Assembly (NCBI GenBank): GCA_036568605.1
Contig: DATCSE010000452.1
Coordinates: 1 to 17,230 of the forward strand
Origin: DATCSE01 sp036568605
Lineage (GTDB): Bacteria > Pseudomonadota > Gammaproteobacteria > Burkholderiales > Burkholderiaceae_C
Length of the DNA stretch: 17,230 nt
Direction of reading: 5' to 3'
Shown here: one piece after another, positions 1 through 7,688 of the stretch
How the letters are laid out: each line of letters begins with the position of its first letter
Position numbering within the stretch: position 1 is the first letter of the stretch
Notes under the pieces: generated by a model
Seen by the model: only the letters and a program-made list of their open reading frames with translations
Databases searched by the model: none
What the model was told of the DNA's origin: nothing
Position numbers and translations under genes: made by a program

Positions 1-225
1 TGACTCCGACCCTCGATCTGCGTGTTGCGTCACGCGCATGGCGACGGCGCATCACTACACATCCAGGCCGCCGTGAGGCATAGTCGCGCCAGTCATCAAC
101 ACAACGGGCTTGACAGACAAGTCCTCATAGAAGCGGACGTCACAAAGGCTGCTTCGCGCCCTTTGCGCCGCCGCTCATGTCCAACGTCGCCAGGCCGCAC
201 CCGCGCCGAATGGCACGCCATCAGC

Positions 226-648
226 ATGAATACGAAGCGCCGTCCAACACCGCAGCCAGTGCAAGTTTCTCGTCTCGGAATCACCGCTGACTCTCCATTC
301 CCTTTGGATCTTCCATTCGCAGCCGCCCTTCGCTTGTTGATGCAGGATCGTGACTGCCGGGCAATCAAGATTGGCATCGATCCAGGAAACTTCTACAGCG
401 AGGTTCCTATGGAACTCCACGATTTCGTCGACGGGATAACCTATCGTTTCGTCACTGACGCTGGCGCCCCGTTTCTCGCATACGAGATGCACAACAGACA
501 AAGCGGCATCTATCGGGAGGTGGCATACGACGGCCAGGTGCTTGAAGAGTGGTGGATTCACGAGATCCTCACCGGAATCCCCAACGAGCTGGAAGTTCTT
601 CGGGAAAGGAGTGCCCGAACGGCGTTCACACTCGGGCGCCCAGCGTAG
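226..648 (+). CDS. Hypothetical protein, 140 aa, unrecognised
   Basis: I do not recognise this protein. The frame is open from a GTG at 22, but the ATG at 226 (MNTKRRP) is preferred because the translation upstream is Arg/His-rich and looks non-coding; no convincing Shine-Dalgarno precedes either start, so the start is uncertain. The product is soluble with no signal peptide or membrane segment. It has a mixed alpha/beta look, an acidic and aromatic middle (EVPMELHDFVDG, GITYRFVTDAG) and a WW pair in the helical C-terminal part (EEWWIHEIL). A hand count gives about 53% G+C over 361-600, against 67% in a sampled line of the next gene, and codon choice is less GC-biased. This suggests a different origin from the neighbours. 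The gene is convergent with the next one, 40 bp away. It could be a small accessory or immunity-type protein, but nothing in the sequence proves that. Confidence 0.55.
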   Translation: MNTKRRPTPQPVQVSRLGITADSPFPLDLPFAAALRLLMQDRDCRAIKIGIDPGNFYSEVPMELHDFVDGITYRFVTDAGAPFLAYEMHNRQSGIYREVAYDGQVLEEWWIHEILTGIPNELEVLRERSARTAFTLGRPA

Positions 649-688
649 CTGCGATGCAGCGCATCAAGCGTCAGCGTGGGCAACACGG

Positions 689-1042
689 CTAGCGGCCGCT
701 TGCGCCGCATCCTCCTCCAGCCACTCCCCCATCACATCGTCCCAACCCCGCTCCGATCAACGTCCGCGCGATCGCCAGGCCCTCATCGCGCGTATCGTCG
801 CGGCGCGACGGGCGCCCTGCACGTCGATACCAGTAGTCGGCATTGTCGACATCGCCCTCGATGCGATGCAGCCAGGCATGGACCCAGGCGCCGTCCGCGT
901 CGTCCTGCGCCTGCGCCAGTTCATGCGCGATGTCCCAGTCGCCGCGCAGGCCATGCCAGAGCGCACGCAACACAGGCGTCGCGAACGGCGGCGGCTCTTC
1001 GCGGTCCAGGCTAAGAACGAACGTGTCGACGGGGTCTGTCAT
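689..1042 (-). CDS. Conserved-looking hypothetical protein, 117 aa
   Basis: A small soluble acidic protein beginning MTDPVDTFVLSLDREEPP. The middle (ALWHGLRGDWDIAHELAQAQ, then WVHAWLHRIEGDVDNADYWYRRAG at about residues 53-76) is rich in Trp, Ala and His and reads as two helix-turn-helix units, like a minimal TPR/Sel1-type alpha solenoid. From memory, proteins of this pattern occur as hypothetical proteins in Burkholderiales, but I cannot name a family. The C-terminus ends in a Gly/Ala-rich tail with a TAG at 689-691. It lies 69 bp downstream of the spermidine-synthase-like gene on the same strand, so co-transcription is likely. Antisense frames of similar length exist here, but this frame has the most protein-like composition. 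Confidence 0.7.
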   Translation of the reverse strand: MTDPVDTFVLSLDREEPPPFATPVLRALWHGLRGDWDIAHELAQAQDDADGAWVHAWLHRIEGDVDNADYWYRRAGRPSRRDDTRDEGLAIARTLIGAGLGRCDGGVAGGGCGASGR

Positions 1043-1111
1043 GGCGAACGTGTCGAAAGCGGTTGAAGGTACGAGCGAACGAGCGAGATGCGACTGCAGC
1101 GACTGGACCGC

Positions 1112-3136
1112 TCAGAACGAGATCACCTGCAGGATGTTGCTGTAGTCGTCGGTCCAGAGCGGCCATCGATTGGATGCGGGCAGCTTCATCGCCGCCTCCT
1201 TGATGGCCGGCAGCTCGAGGATGCTGCGGTCCCGGGCCAGCAGGACCCAGTTCGAGGCGGCCTTGTCGGGTTCGCTGTCGGACTCGCGTTCTTCGACATA
1301 CGCGAGCTGCAACCCCAGCTCGGCGGCCAGCCGGCCGATGACTGGCCGCAGGTCGAGGTGGCGGTTGCTGACGTGCAGGGCGATGACGCCCCTGGGCTTG
1401 ATGCGCTCGCCATAGAGCATCAGCGCCTCGCGCGTCAGCAGATGGATCGGGATCGAATCGCCCGAGAAGGCATCGACGACCAAGACGTCGAAGCGCCGCG
1501 CTTCGGCCTGCAGCCCTCGCCTTCCGTCGCCGATCTGCACCTCCACGCGAGCGGGCGAGTCGGCGAGGAACGTGAAGTAGCGCTTCGCCATGTCGACGAC
1601 GGCGGGATCGATCTCGTAGAAGCGATAGACATCGCCCGGCTTGCCGTAGGCGGCCAGCGTGCCGGCACCGAGGCCGATGAGACCGACTTCCAAGGGCCTG
1701 TCGTCCAGGGCCGTCAGCAGCCGGCCGATGCCGGAGGTCTCGGTGTAGTAGCTCGTCGGCTCGCGCCTTCGTTCGGCGGACAGGTACTGCTCGCCATGCA
1801 TGATGCTGCCGTGCAGCAGCGTGCGATCGGCGCCGTCCGGCTCGGCGTCGCTCGCGCGCTCGCGCACGCGCAGCACGCCGTAGAAGTTGCGCTCCATCGC
1901 CACCACGTCGCTGAGGCTGCGCTCGATGCGCTGCGCCGCCGTCGCCACGGTGCACAGCAGCACCACGCCGCACAGCGGCGCGGCGACGTCGCGGCGGCCG
2001 CTGCTCCATGATCGCCACAGCAAGGCCGCGGCCAGCAGCACGAGGCCGATCTCCACCTCGAAGTAGCCGCGCAGCAAAGCCGGCGCGCCGAGCGCCACGA
2101 CGGCGCTCCCGAACACGCCGCCGGCCGAGATGCTCAAGTAGAACTGCGTCAATCCGCGCGGGCTCGGCCGACTCGTCGCCAGCTCGCCGTGGCAGTACAT
2201 GCAGACGATGAACAGGCCGGCGAGGAAGACGCCGCTCTGCCAGCCGATGTCGTTGACGAACCGCTGGTCGGCGACCACCCAGCACATCGCCAGCAGCGCC
2301 AGCAGCATCGCCGGCTGGAACAGCCGCCGCGAGTACCAGCGGTCCCCGTCGAAGCACAGCGCGAAGCTCAGCAGATACAGCGCCAGCGGCAGCACCCACA
2401 TCAACGGGATCGACGGGATGTTCTGCGTCAGGTGATTGGTGACCGCCACCAGCTCGTAGCCCGCGAGCGCCGCCAGACCGAACCAGGCCAGCAGCTGCGC
2501 GCGCACCGGCCGCGGCCCGTCACGATCCCGCGGCGCCGCAACGCCGGTGGGCGCCGCACGCGATGCCGCGCGATGCGCGACGACGAGCAGGCACACCAGC
2601 ACGACATAGACGGCGTAGCCCACGGACCATGCCTTGGCCTGCGTCGCGGTGCGCAGCCATGGCTCGATCAGCCACGGGTAGAGCATCAGCGCGGCCAGCG
2701 ACGCGAGATTCGAAACCGCGAACAGGCGATACGGGTTGCGGCTTGTCGACTCGCGGGCAATCCACCCTTGCAGCAACGGGCTGGTCATGGCCAGCAGCGT
2801 GAACGGCAAGCCGATGGTCCCGACGAGCAGCGCGAAGATCTGTACGGCCGGCGCGACCTCCGTCGAACCCGACCCTCGTGCGGCCGGGATGATGGGCAGC
2901 AGTGCGAGGCTGGCCAGCAGCGCCGCGACGTGCGAGTAGCGGACCGACGCGACGCCATCGCGCCGCACGAGCTGGTGCGCACAGGCGTAGCCCAGCAGCA
3001 GCGCCGATTGGAAGAACACGAGGCAGGTGGCCCACACCGCGGCGCCGCCGCCGAAATGCGGCAGGATCATCTTCGCCAGGATGGGCTGCGCGAGGAACAG
3101 CAGAAAGGCGCTGAGAAAGATCGTGACGCCATGCAT
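1112..3136 (-). CDS. Fused membrane (MFS-like)/spermidine synthase-like protein
   Basis: 674 aa in two parts. The N-terminal part (about 1-390) is a polytopic membrane domain opening with FLSAFLLFLAQPILAKMILP and GGGAAVWATCLVFFQSALLLG, the usual start of proteins annotated as fused MFS/spermidine synthase. The C-terminal part (about 440-674) is a Rossmann-type polyamine synthase-like domain. It has a GLIGLGAGTLAAYG nucleotide-binding loop, an acidic strand end (RFYEIDPAVVDMAKRYF), and DAFSGDSIPIHLLTREAL carrying the Asp that is catalytic in spermidine synthases. True aminopropyltransferase activity is not established for such fusions; the substrate could be another amine or the protein may be a transporter-linked methyltransferase-like enzyme. 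The start at 3136 is the first Met of the membrane domain and no good Shine-Dalgarno is visible. The gene diverges from the FAD oxidoreductase across 95 bp and is followed by the small 689-1042 gene. Confidence 0.88.
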   Translation of the reverse strand: MHGVTIFLSAFLLFLAQPILAKMILPHFGGGAAVWATCLVFFQSALLLGYACAHQLVRRDGVASVRYSHVAALLASLALLPIIPAARGSGSTEVAPAVQIFALLVGTIGLPFTLLAMTSPLLQGWIARESTSRNPYRLFAVSNLASLAALMLYPWLIEPWLRTATQAKAWSVGYAVYVVLVCLLVVAHRAASRAAPTGVAAPRDRDGPRPVRAQLLAWFGLAALAGYELVAVTNHLTQNIPSIPLMWVLPLALYLLSFALCFDGDRWYSRRLFQPAMLLALLAMCWVVADQRFVNDIGWQSGVFLAGLFIVCMYCHGELATSRPSPRGLTQFYLSISAGGVFGSAVVALGAPALLRGYFEVEIGLVLLAAALLWRSWSSGRRDVAAPLCGVVLLCTVATAAQRIERSLSDVVAMERNFYGVLRVRERASDAEPDGADRTLLHGSIMHGEQYLSAERRREPTSYYTETSGIGRLLTALDDRPLEVGLIGLGAGTLAAYGKPGDVYRFYEIDPAVVDMAKRYFTFLADSPARVEVQIGDGRRGLQAEARRFDVLVVDAFSGDSIPIHLLTREALMLYGERIKPRGVIALHVSNRHLDLRPVIGRLAAELGLQLAYVEERESDSEPDKAASNWVLLARDRSILELPAIKEAAMKLPASNRWPLWTDDYSNILQVISF

Positions 3137-3231
3137 GCGGGGGATCGTAGGATGGGCACCCTCCTTGGCGCCGGCTCGACGTAACGAATTTCGACAGAAG
3201 CAAGGCGCTCGTCCCGTTCATCCGAAACGTC

Positions 3232-4350
3232 ATGTCCGACTCTTACGACTTGGTCGTGGCCGGTGCCGGCATCGCCGGCCTGGCCCACGCGCTGGCCGGT
3301 GCGCGGCGCGGCTGGCGCGTGGCCGTGGTGGAGCGCGACCACCGCTGCGTGGGCGCTTCGATCCGCAACTTCGGCTTCGTCGCCGTCACCGGCCAGCGCG
3401 CGGGCGACACCTGGCGCCGCGCGATGCGCTCGCGCGACGTTTGGCGCGAGGTGGCCGACGCGGCGCGCATCCCGGTGCTGCACGAAGGCTTGTGGGTGCT
3501 GGCGCGCCGGCCAGCCGCACGGCGCGTGCTGGAGGCCTATGCGGCCACGGCGATGGGCGCGCAATGCCGCCTGCATGAACCCGACGAAGCGGCCCGCCTG
3601 GCGCCGGTGCTGCACACCGCCGGCGCGAGCGCCGCGCTGTATTCGCCGCACGAGCTGCGCGTCGAGTCGCGCGAGGCCATCCCGCGCCTGGCCGCCTGGC
3701 TCGCCGAGCAGCACGGCGTCCGTTTCTTCTTCGGCGAATCGGTGCTCGAGGCCGCGCCGCCGCGCGTGATCACGTCGGCCCGACAACTGCGCGCCGAGCG
3801 CATCGTGCTGTGCCCCGGCGCCGAGCTGACCGGCATCGCGCGGCCGTGGCTCGCGCCCCATGCACTGCGCCTCACGCGCCTGCAGATGCTGCGCGTGGTG
3901 CCGCCGCGCGGCTTTCGCTTGCCGGCCGCAGTGATGTCGGACCTGAGCCTGGTGCGTTATGCCGGCTATGCGGCGTTGCCAGAAGCCGCGTCGCTGCACG
4001 CGCAGTTGCAGGCCGAAGCCGCGGCGAGCCTGGCCGCCGGCATCCATTTGATCGCGGTGCAGAGTGCCGACGGCAGCCTCGTCGTCGGCGATTCGCATCA
4101 CGATGATGCGACGCCCGATCCGTTCGCGAGCGACGCGGTCGACGAGTTGATCCTCGGCCACTTGGCCGAGACGCTGCAGCTGGCGCGGCCCGAAGTGCGC
4201 GAGCGCTGGACCGGCGTCTACCCGACCGGGCACGCGCAGGACGTCCTCGTCGAAGCGCCGGACCCCGCGTTGCGCATCGTCGTGTTCACGAGCGGCACGG
4301 GCGCCAGCACGGCATTCGGCCTCGCCGAGGAAGTGGTCGCCGCCTGGTGA
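3232..4350 (+). CDS. FAD-dependent oxidoreductase, TIGR03364-like (DAO family)
   Basis: 372 aa, a full-length D-amino-acid-oxidase/glycine-oxidase fold protein. The N-terminus carries the dinucleotide-binding signature G11-x-G13-x-x-G16 followed by Glu34 at the end of the second strand (VAVVERD), which binds the FAD ribose. The stretch GASIRNFGFV at 41-50 and the C-terminal VVFTSGTGASTAFGLAEEV match my memory of the TIGR03364 subfamily. That subfamily is known mainly from phosphonate-utilisation loci, where it is proposed to oxidise amines related to 2-aminoethylphosphonate. No phosphonatase, transaminase or phosphonate transporter is visible here, so the substrate is open; a secondary amine or amino acid is the safe statement. 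There is no signal peptide, so it is cytoplasmic. The ATG at 3232 has only a weak ribosome site. It is divergent from the spermidine-synthase-like gene and 139 bp upstream of the secreted hydrolase. Confidence 0.85.
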   Translation: MSDSYDLVVAGAGIAGLAHALAGARRGWRVAVVERDHRCVGASIRNFGFVAVTGQRAGDTWRRAMRSRDVWREVADAARIPVLHEGLWVLARRPAARRVLEAYAATAMGAQCRLHEPDEAARLAPVLHTAGASAALYSPHELRVESREAIPRLAAWLAEQHGVRFFFGESVLEAAPPRVITSARQLRAERIVLCPGAELTGIARPWLAPHALRLTRLQMLRVVPPRGFRLPAAVMSDLSLVRYAGYAALPEAASLHAQLQAEAAASLAAGIHLIAVQSADGSLVVGDSHHDDATPDPFASDAVDELILGHLAETLQLARPEVRERWTGVYPTGHAQDVLVEAPDPALRIVVFTSGTGASTAFGLAEEVVAAW

Positions 4351-4489
4351 GTGCGGTGTGGGTCCGGTGATGATGGGCGACACAGCTTTACACGGGATGC
4401 TGTCGAGTCGCCGTCATGCAGGTCCACTCATTCAGCGGTTCGTCCGTTCCAGTGGGATTCGCTCACACCACCCGCATGGACGCGACGTG

Positions 4490-5548
4490 ATGCTCTCTTC
4501 GTCTCGAGGACCCGTACTCGCCGGGCTGCTCCTGTGCGGCAGCCTCCTCGTCGCGCTGTCGCCCGGGCATGGCGTGGCCGCTCACGCAAAGCCGGCGCCG
4601 GAGCTCGCGCCGCAGACGCTGGACGCGGCACCCGGCGCGCGGCTGCCGGTCTACGTGTCGCGCGACTGGTCACAGCCGCTGCCCGACATCGAGCGGGCCG
4701 TGATCGTGGTGCACGGCCATGGGCGTAATGCCGGCGACTACTTCCGCACCGGGCTGGCCGCCCAGGCGGCGGCCAGCGACGCCGGGTCGTCGACGCTGAT
4801 CGTCGCACCGCAATTCATCGCTCCGCTCGATGTCGACACGTTCGGCGTGCCGGCCGACGTGCTGCGCTACTCGTCGCAAGGCTGGGAAGGCGGCGATGCA
4901 GCGCTCGGGCCGATGCCGATCAGCTCGTTCGCCGCGCTGGATGCGGTGCTCGCACGACTGGCCGAGCGCACGCGCTTTCCGAACCTGAAGACGGTCGTGC
5001 TGGCCGGCCATTCGGGCGGCGCGCAACTGGTGCAGCGCTACGCGATCGTCGGGCGCGGCGCCGCGCGGTTGGCCGAGGCCGGCATCGCGATGCGCTTCGT
5101 GGTCGCGAACCCGTCGTCCTATGCCTACTTCAGCTCGGAGCGCCCGGTGCCATCGGTCGCCGCGAACTGCGCGCACGTCGACGACTGGAAATACGGCATG
5201 CAAAACCTGCCCGCGTATGCGGCGGGCCGCTCGCCGGCCGAGCTCGAACGCGACTATGTCGCGGCGCACGTGGTCTACCTGCTCGGCACGCGCGACAACG
5301 ATCCGGCGCACCCGCTGCTCGACAGGAGCTGCATGGGCCGCGCACAAGGCCCCGATCGCTGGTCGCGCGGCCATGCTTATGTGGCCGCGATGCGCACGCG
5401 CGACGGCGGCACGCCGAACCATGTGCTGTACGAAGTTCAAGGTGTGGGTCACGACGGCCGCGCGATGCTGACGTCGGCCTGCGGGCTCGCCGCGCTGTTC
5501 GATCGGCCGGGATGCGCGACCGCGCTGTCGTCGCGAACGCGCGACTGA
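4490..5548 (+). CDS. Secreted alpha/beta hydrolase
   Basis: 352 aa from the ATG at 4490. The frame opens upstream at 4358, but 4490 puts a classical signal peptide at the N-terminus (SRG, hydrophobic LAGLLLCGSLLVAL, probable cleavage after AAHA at about residue 33), so I prefer it. LLLC is a poor lipobox, so a soluble periplasmic or extracellular enzyme is more likely. Alpha/beta-hydrolase elements are in order: oxyanion-hole strand VIVVHGHGRNAGDYF (72-86), nucleophile elbow G-H-S175-G-G, possible acid Asp269 or Asp271 after strand VVYLLGT, and catalytic His321 in VQGVGHDG. Four cysteines (227, 281, 331, 342) could form two disulfides in the periplasm. Substrate is unknown: an esterase, lipase or peptidase-like role is possible. 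The gene lies 139 bp after the FAD oxidoreductase, far enough for its own promoter. Confidence 0.85.
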   Translation: MLSSSRGPVLAGLLLCGSLLVALSPGHGVAAHAKPAPELAPQTLDAAPGARLPVYVSRDWSQPLPDIERAVIVVHGHGRNAGDYFRTGLAAQAAASDAGSSTLIVAPQFIAPLDVDTFGVPADVLRYSSQGWEGGDAALGPMPISSFAALDAVLARLAERTRFPNLKTVVLAGHSGGAQLVQRYAIVGRGAARLAEAGIAMRFVVANPSSYAYFSSERPVPSVAANCAHVDDWKYGMQNLPAYAAGRSPAELERDYVAAHVVYLLGTRDNDPAHPLLDRSCMGRAQGPDRWSRGHAYVAAMRTRDGGTPNHVLYEVQGVGHDGRAMLTSACGLAALFDRPGCATALSSRTRD

Positions 5549-5641
5549 TGTGACGCAGACAGTTGCTCACAAGTCTGCAGAGCACGATACGACAAGCAAC
5601 GCGTCGGAACTGCACCAGTCCGCTACGATTCGGCGCGTAAC

Positions 5642-5742
5642 GAAAGGGCTAACCCCGAGCGAAAGCCGGGGGTCGCAAAGCTACCGGTCTTCGGATGCCG
5701 CTCGTCTCATCGAGCAGCGCCATGACGGCGGGGTTGCCGAAA
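5642..5742 (+). promoter_or_regulatory. Cyclic di-GMP class I (GEMM-I) riboswitch aptamer
   Basis: The RNA has the conserved GEMM-I blocks in order. GGGCTAACCCC begins at 5646. A GAAA tetraloop at 5661-5664 is closed by GC pairs and flanked by a CCCC/GGGG stem. The core GTCGCAAAGCTACCGG runs from 5672, and a variable arm is capped by GCTCG/CGAGC (5700-5704 with 5711-5715). The 3' block ATGACGGCGGGGTTGCCG starts at 5722. Aligned by eye to the Vibrio cholerae Vc2 aptamer, the ligand-contacting positions G20 (here G5647), A47 (A5677) and C92 (C5737) are kept. The G20 identity favours c-di-GMP over the cGAMP-type variants, which have A there. It lies on the same strand 135 nt before the start of a GGDEF gene. 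A TACGAT at 5624-5629 could be a -10 element just upstream, but no good -35 goes with it. No T-run follows, so translational control is more likely than termination. Confidence 0.9.
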
Positions 5743-5780
5743 ACGACGGAGCGGTCAGGTCTGGACCGCGCCCGTTGCGT

Positions 5781-5852
5781 CTCGACGCGCTCGAGAGGCC
5801 ATCCTCCCCCAAACCCTGCGACCTCCATCCGGCTCGGCGGCCTGTCGAGTGT
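5781..5852 (+). promoter_or_regulatory. Candidate riboswitch expression platform (competing hairpins)
   Basis: Between the aptamer and the GGDEF start codon two stems compete for the same bases. The local stem pairs CTCGA (5781-5785) with TCGAG (5791-5795) around a 5-nt loop. The long-range stem pairs CTCGAGAGGCC (5790-5800) with GGCCTGTCGAG (5839-5849), 10 of 11 pairs with one G-G mismatch, extendable by G-U and C-G pairs to 5787-5852. They cannot form together. The long-range stem ends 11 nt before the Shine-Dalgarno GGAAGG (5864-5869). A separate 6-bp hairpin, GCGGTC/GACCGC (5751-5756 with 5764-5769), sits directly after the aptamer. That these form the switching element is inference from complementarity only. 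Confidence 0.4.
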
Positions 5853-5877
5853 CATGGCGTGACGGAAGGTGATGTCA

Positions 5878-7593
5878 ATGGGAGTCGGCGCAGCGAGCGC
5901 CATCGGCGTCTGTGCGGATGCGCAGGTGCAGCAGGTGGAGAGCGGTCTTCATGCGGATGCCACCAAGGCCGCGCAGGCGGCGCTCGCTGCGGCATGGGCG
6001 ACGCTGGATGCCGGTGCGATTCACGAGGCGCGCGAGATTGCGCAGGCCTTGCTGAACACGGCCATCGACCGCGACGACCTGTTGCTGGAAGCCCGCGCGC
6101 TGTCGTGCCTGGCGCACTGCGACCGCGTCGGCACGCGGCTGCGGCGCGCCAGCGATGCGGCCCGGCGCGCCGCACAGCTGTTCAAGCAGATCGGCGACAC
6201 CGAAGGTGAAGCGCAGGCACTCGCGACGCTCGCCCAGGTCTGCATGCTGCTGGGCCGGAACGACGAAGCCGTCGAAGCGGCATTGCTTTGCGTGACGCTG
6301 CTCCGCCACCACGCGCCGCGGCCCGAGGCGGTACTCGCCTACGACGTGCTCGGCCTCGCCTACTGCTGGAGCGGCGACCACGAGCGCGCCGACGCGGCGC
6401 TCGAGGCTGCCGTCGGCATCGCGAGACGCTGCAACCCCGGCATCGGCCCCTACCAGCTGCGCGTCGACCAGATGTGGGTCGAGGCCTCCCGGCTCTTCGA
6501 GGAGCGCTATCACACCGGTTCGATGACCGACTTGACCCGGTTCCGCGAGCTTGCGTGCGAATGCCGACAGCTCGAGCTTGCCGGCCTGGGCCTCTGCGTG
6601 ATGCCCAGTTTGCAGGACATGCATCGCGCGGTGTCGGCCGCGACTTGCGCGCTGCTGGAGATCTGGGACGGCCACCCGGAGGCCGCCCGGCGGGGGACCG
6701 AGACAGCGCGCCGCTCGCTGACCGGCGCTGTGACCTGGCTCGATGCACTCGTCAGCTGGTGCGAGGCCGAGCAGGCCTGGTCCGAACAGGACTGGCCGAA
6801 AGCGGAACAGGCGGTCGCGCAGATGCTCGAGACGGCACTGGCCGTCGAGCACGAGCAATTGGCCTGCCGGGCCCACCTGCTTCTGATCCAGGTCTACGAG
6901 CCCCAGGGCAAGCTCGAGGACGTGATGCGTGCGCAGCGCGCGCTGCGGCGTCGCGAACGCCGCGTCGCCGCGGAGGGGCTGGGCTCGAGGGAGGCCATCG
7001 TCACGTGGCAGCTCGGCGTGCGGCGCAGCGAGCAGCACCTCCGGGGCGCGCTGGTCCAGTCCAGGCAGTTCGAGCGCTGGTCGCTGGAAGACACGCTCAC
7101 CGGAATCGCCAACCGCCGGTGCTTCCAGCAGGCGCTGGAAGAGTGCCTGCGTTCCCCGCTCGCCGCCGCGCGGCCGCTCACGGTGGCGCTGCTGGACGTC
7201 GACAAGTTCAAGGCCATCAACGACACGCACAGCCACCGCGTGGGCGACCGCGTCCTCCAGGCGCTGGCCACGCTGATGGCGAACAACGTCCGCCAGCAGG
7301 ACCTGCCGGCACGCTGGGCCGGCGACGAATTCGTCATCCTGTTCCAGGACGCCTCGTTCGCCGTGGCGCAGCAGATCTGCGGGCGCATCCAGACGGCCAT
7401 CGCCGAGTTCGACTGGGAGGCCATCGCGCCCGGCCTGCGCATGACGGTGAGCATCGGACTGAGTCAGGCGCAGCCCGGCGACACGGCCGAGTCGCTGCTG
7501 CACCGTAGCGACAAGTCGATGTACAGCACCAAGCTGCGGCACCGCAAGCAGCCGCCTGCGGATGACGGGTCTACCGTATCGACGCAGCCGTAG
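5878..7593 (+). CDS. TPR-like/GGDEF protein, putative diguanylate cyclase (AGDEF variant)
   Basis: 571 aa from the ATG at 5878, chosen because GGAAGG (5864-5869) lies 8 nt upstream; ATG 5872 and GTG 5869 are too close to it. Residues about 30-350 are Ala/Leu-rich helical repeats resembling TPRs (for example GEAQALATLAQVCMLLGRND), a probable sensory or partner-binding region. A short helical linker (380-400) leads to a GGDEF domain at about 400-560: DTLTGIANRR (405-414), metal-binding D440 and D442 in LLDVDKFK, NDTHSHRVGD (448-457), signature AGDEF (481-485) and SIGLSQ (525-530). The inhibitory-site RxxD is present as RQQD (472-475). The first Gly of GGDEF is Ala, and the usual Gly before His in the ND-GH-GD segment is Ser. 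AGDEF domains are, to my knowledge, active in some cases, so GTP-to-c-di-GMP synthesis is plausible but unproven. There is no membrane segment. The c-di-GMP riboswitch in its leader implies feedback. Confidence 0.92.
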   Translation: MGVGAASAIGVCADAQVQQVESGLHADATKAAQAALAAAWATLDAGAIHEAREIAQALLNTAIDRDDLLLEARALSCLAHCDRVGTRLRRASDAARRAAQLFKQIGDTEGEAQALATLAQVCMLLGRNDEAVEAALLCVTLLRHHAPRPEAVLAYDVLGLAYCWSGDHERADAALEAAVGIARRCNPGIGPYQLRVDQMWVEASRLFEERYHTGSMTDLTRFRELACECRQLELAGLGLCVMPSLQDMHRAVSAATCALLEIWDGHPEAARRGTETARRSLTGAVTWLDALVSWCEAEQAWSEQDWPKAEQAVAQMLETALAVEHEQLACRAHLLLIQVYEPQGKLEDVMRAQRALRRRERRVAAEGLGSREAIVTWQLGVRRSEQHLRGALVQSRQFERWSLEDTLTGIANRRCFQQALEECLRSPLAAARPLTVALLDVDKFKAINDTHSHRVGDRVLQALATLMANNVRQQDLPARWAGDEFVILFQDASFAVAQQICGRIQTAIAEFDWEAIAPGLRMTVSIGLSQAQPGDTAESLLHRSDKSMYSTKLRHRKQPPADDGSTVSTQP

Positions 7594-7688
7594 ACGCGTT
7601 CCGGGCACACGGTTTGCCGGCGGCTGCCGATGAGGACGATGACGAGGGCCACATCTGCCCCGTCGGCCTTCACCTCAAGGAGTGCGCG

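Noticed and set aside
5555..5578. Inverted repeat GCAGAC/GTCTGC after the secreted hydrolase stop
   Set aside because: Only 6 bp with a 12-nt loop and no T-run; too weak to call a terminator.
5854..5862. Two-codon upstream frame ATG-GCG-TGA just before the GGDEF Shine-Dalgarno
   Set aside because: No ribosome site precedes it and such short frames occur by chance, although its position is curious.
5550..6209. 219-aa plus-strand frame covering the riboswitch
   Set aside because: It runs through the structured RNA and into the GGDEF gene in another frame; its composition after the riboswitch is Arg/Gly-rich and motif-free.
5875..7608. 577-aa antisense frame opposite the GGDEF gene
   Set aside because: It mirrors the sense codons almost exactly and has low-complexity Arg/Gln/Leu composition. 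The sense strand has the riboswitch, ribosome site and GGDEF motifs.
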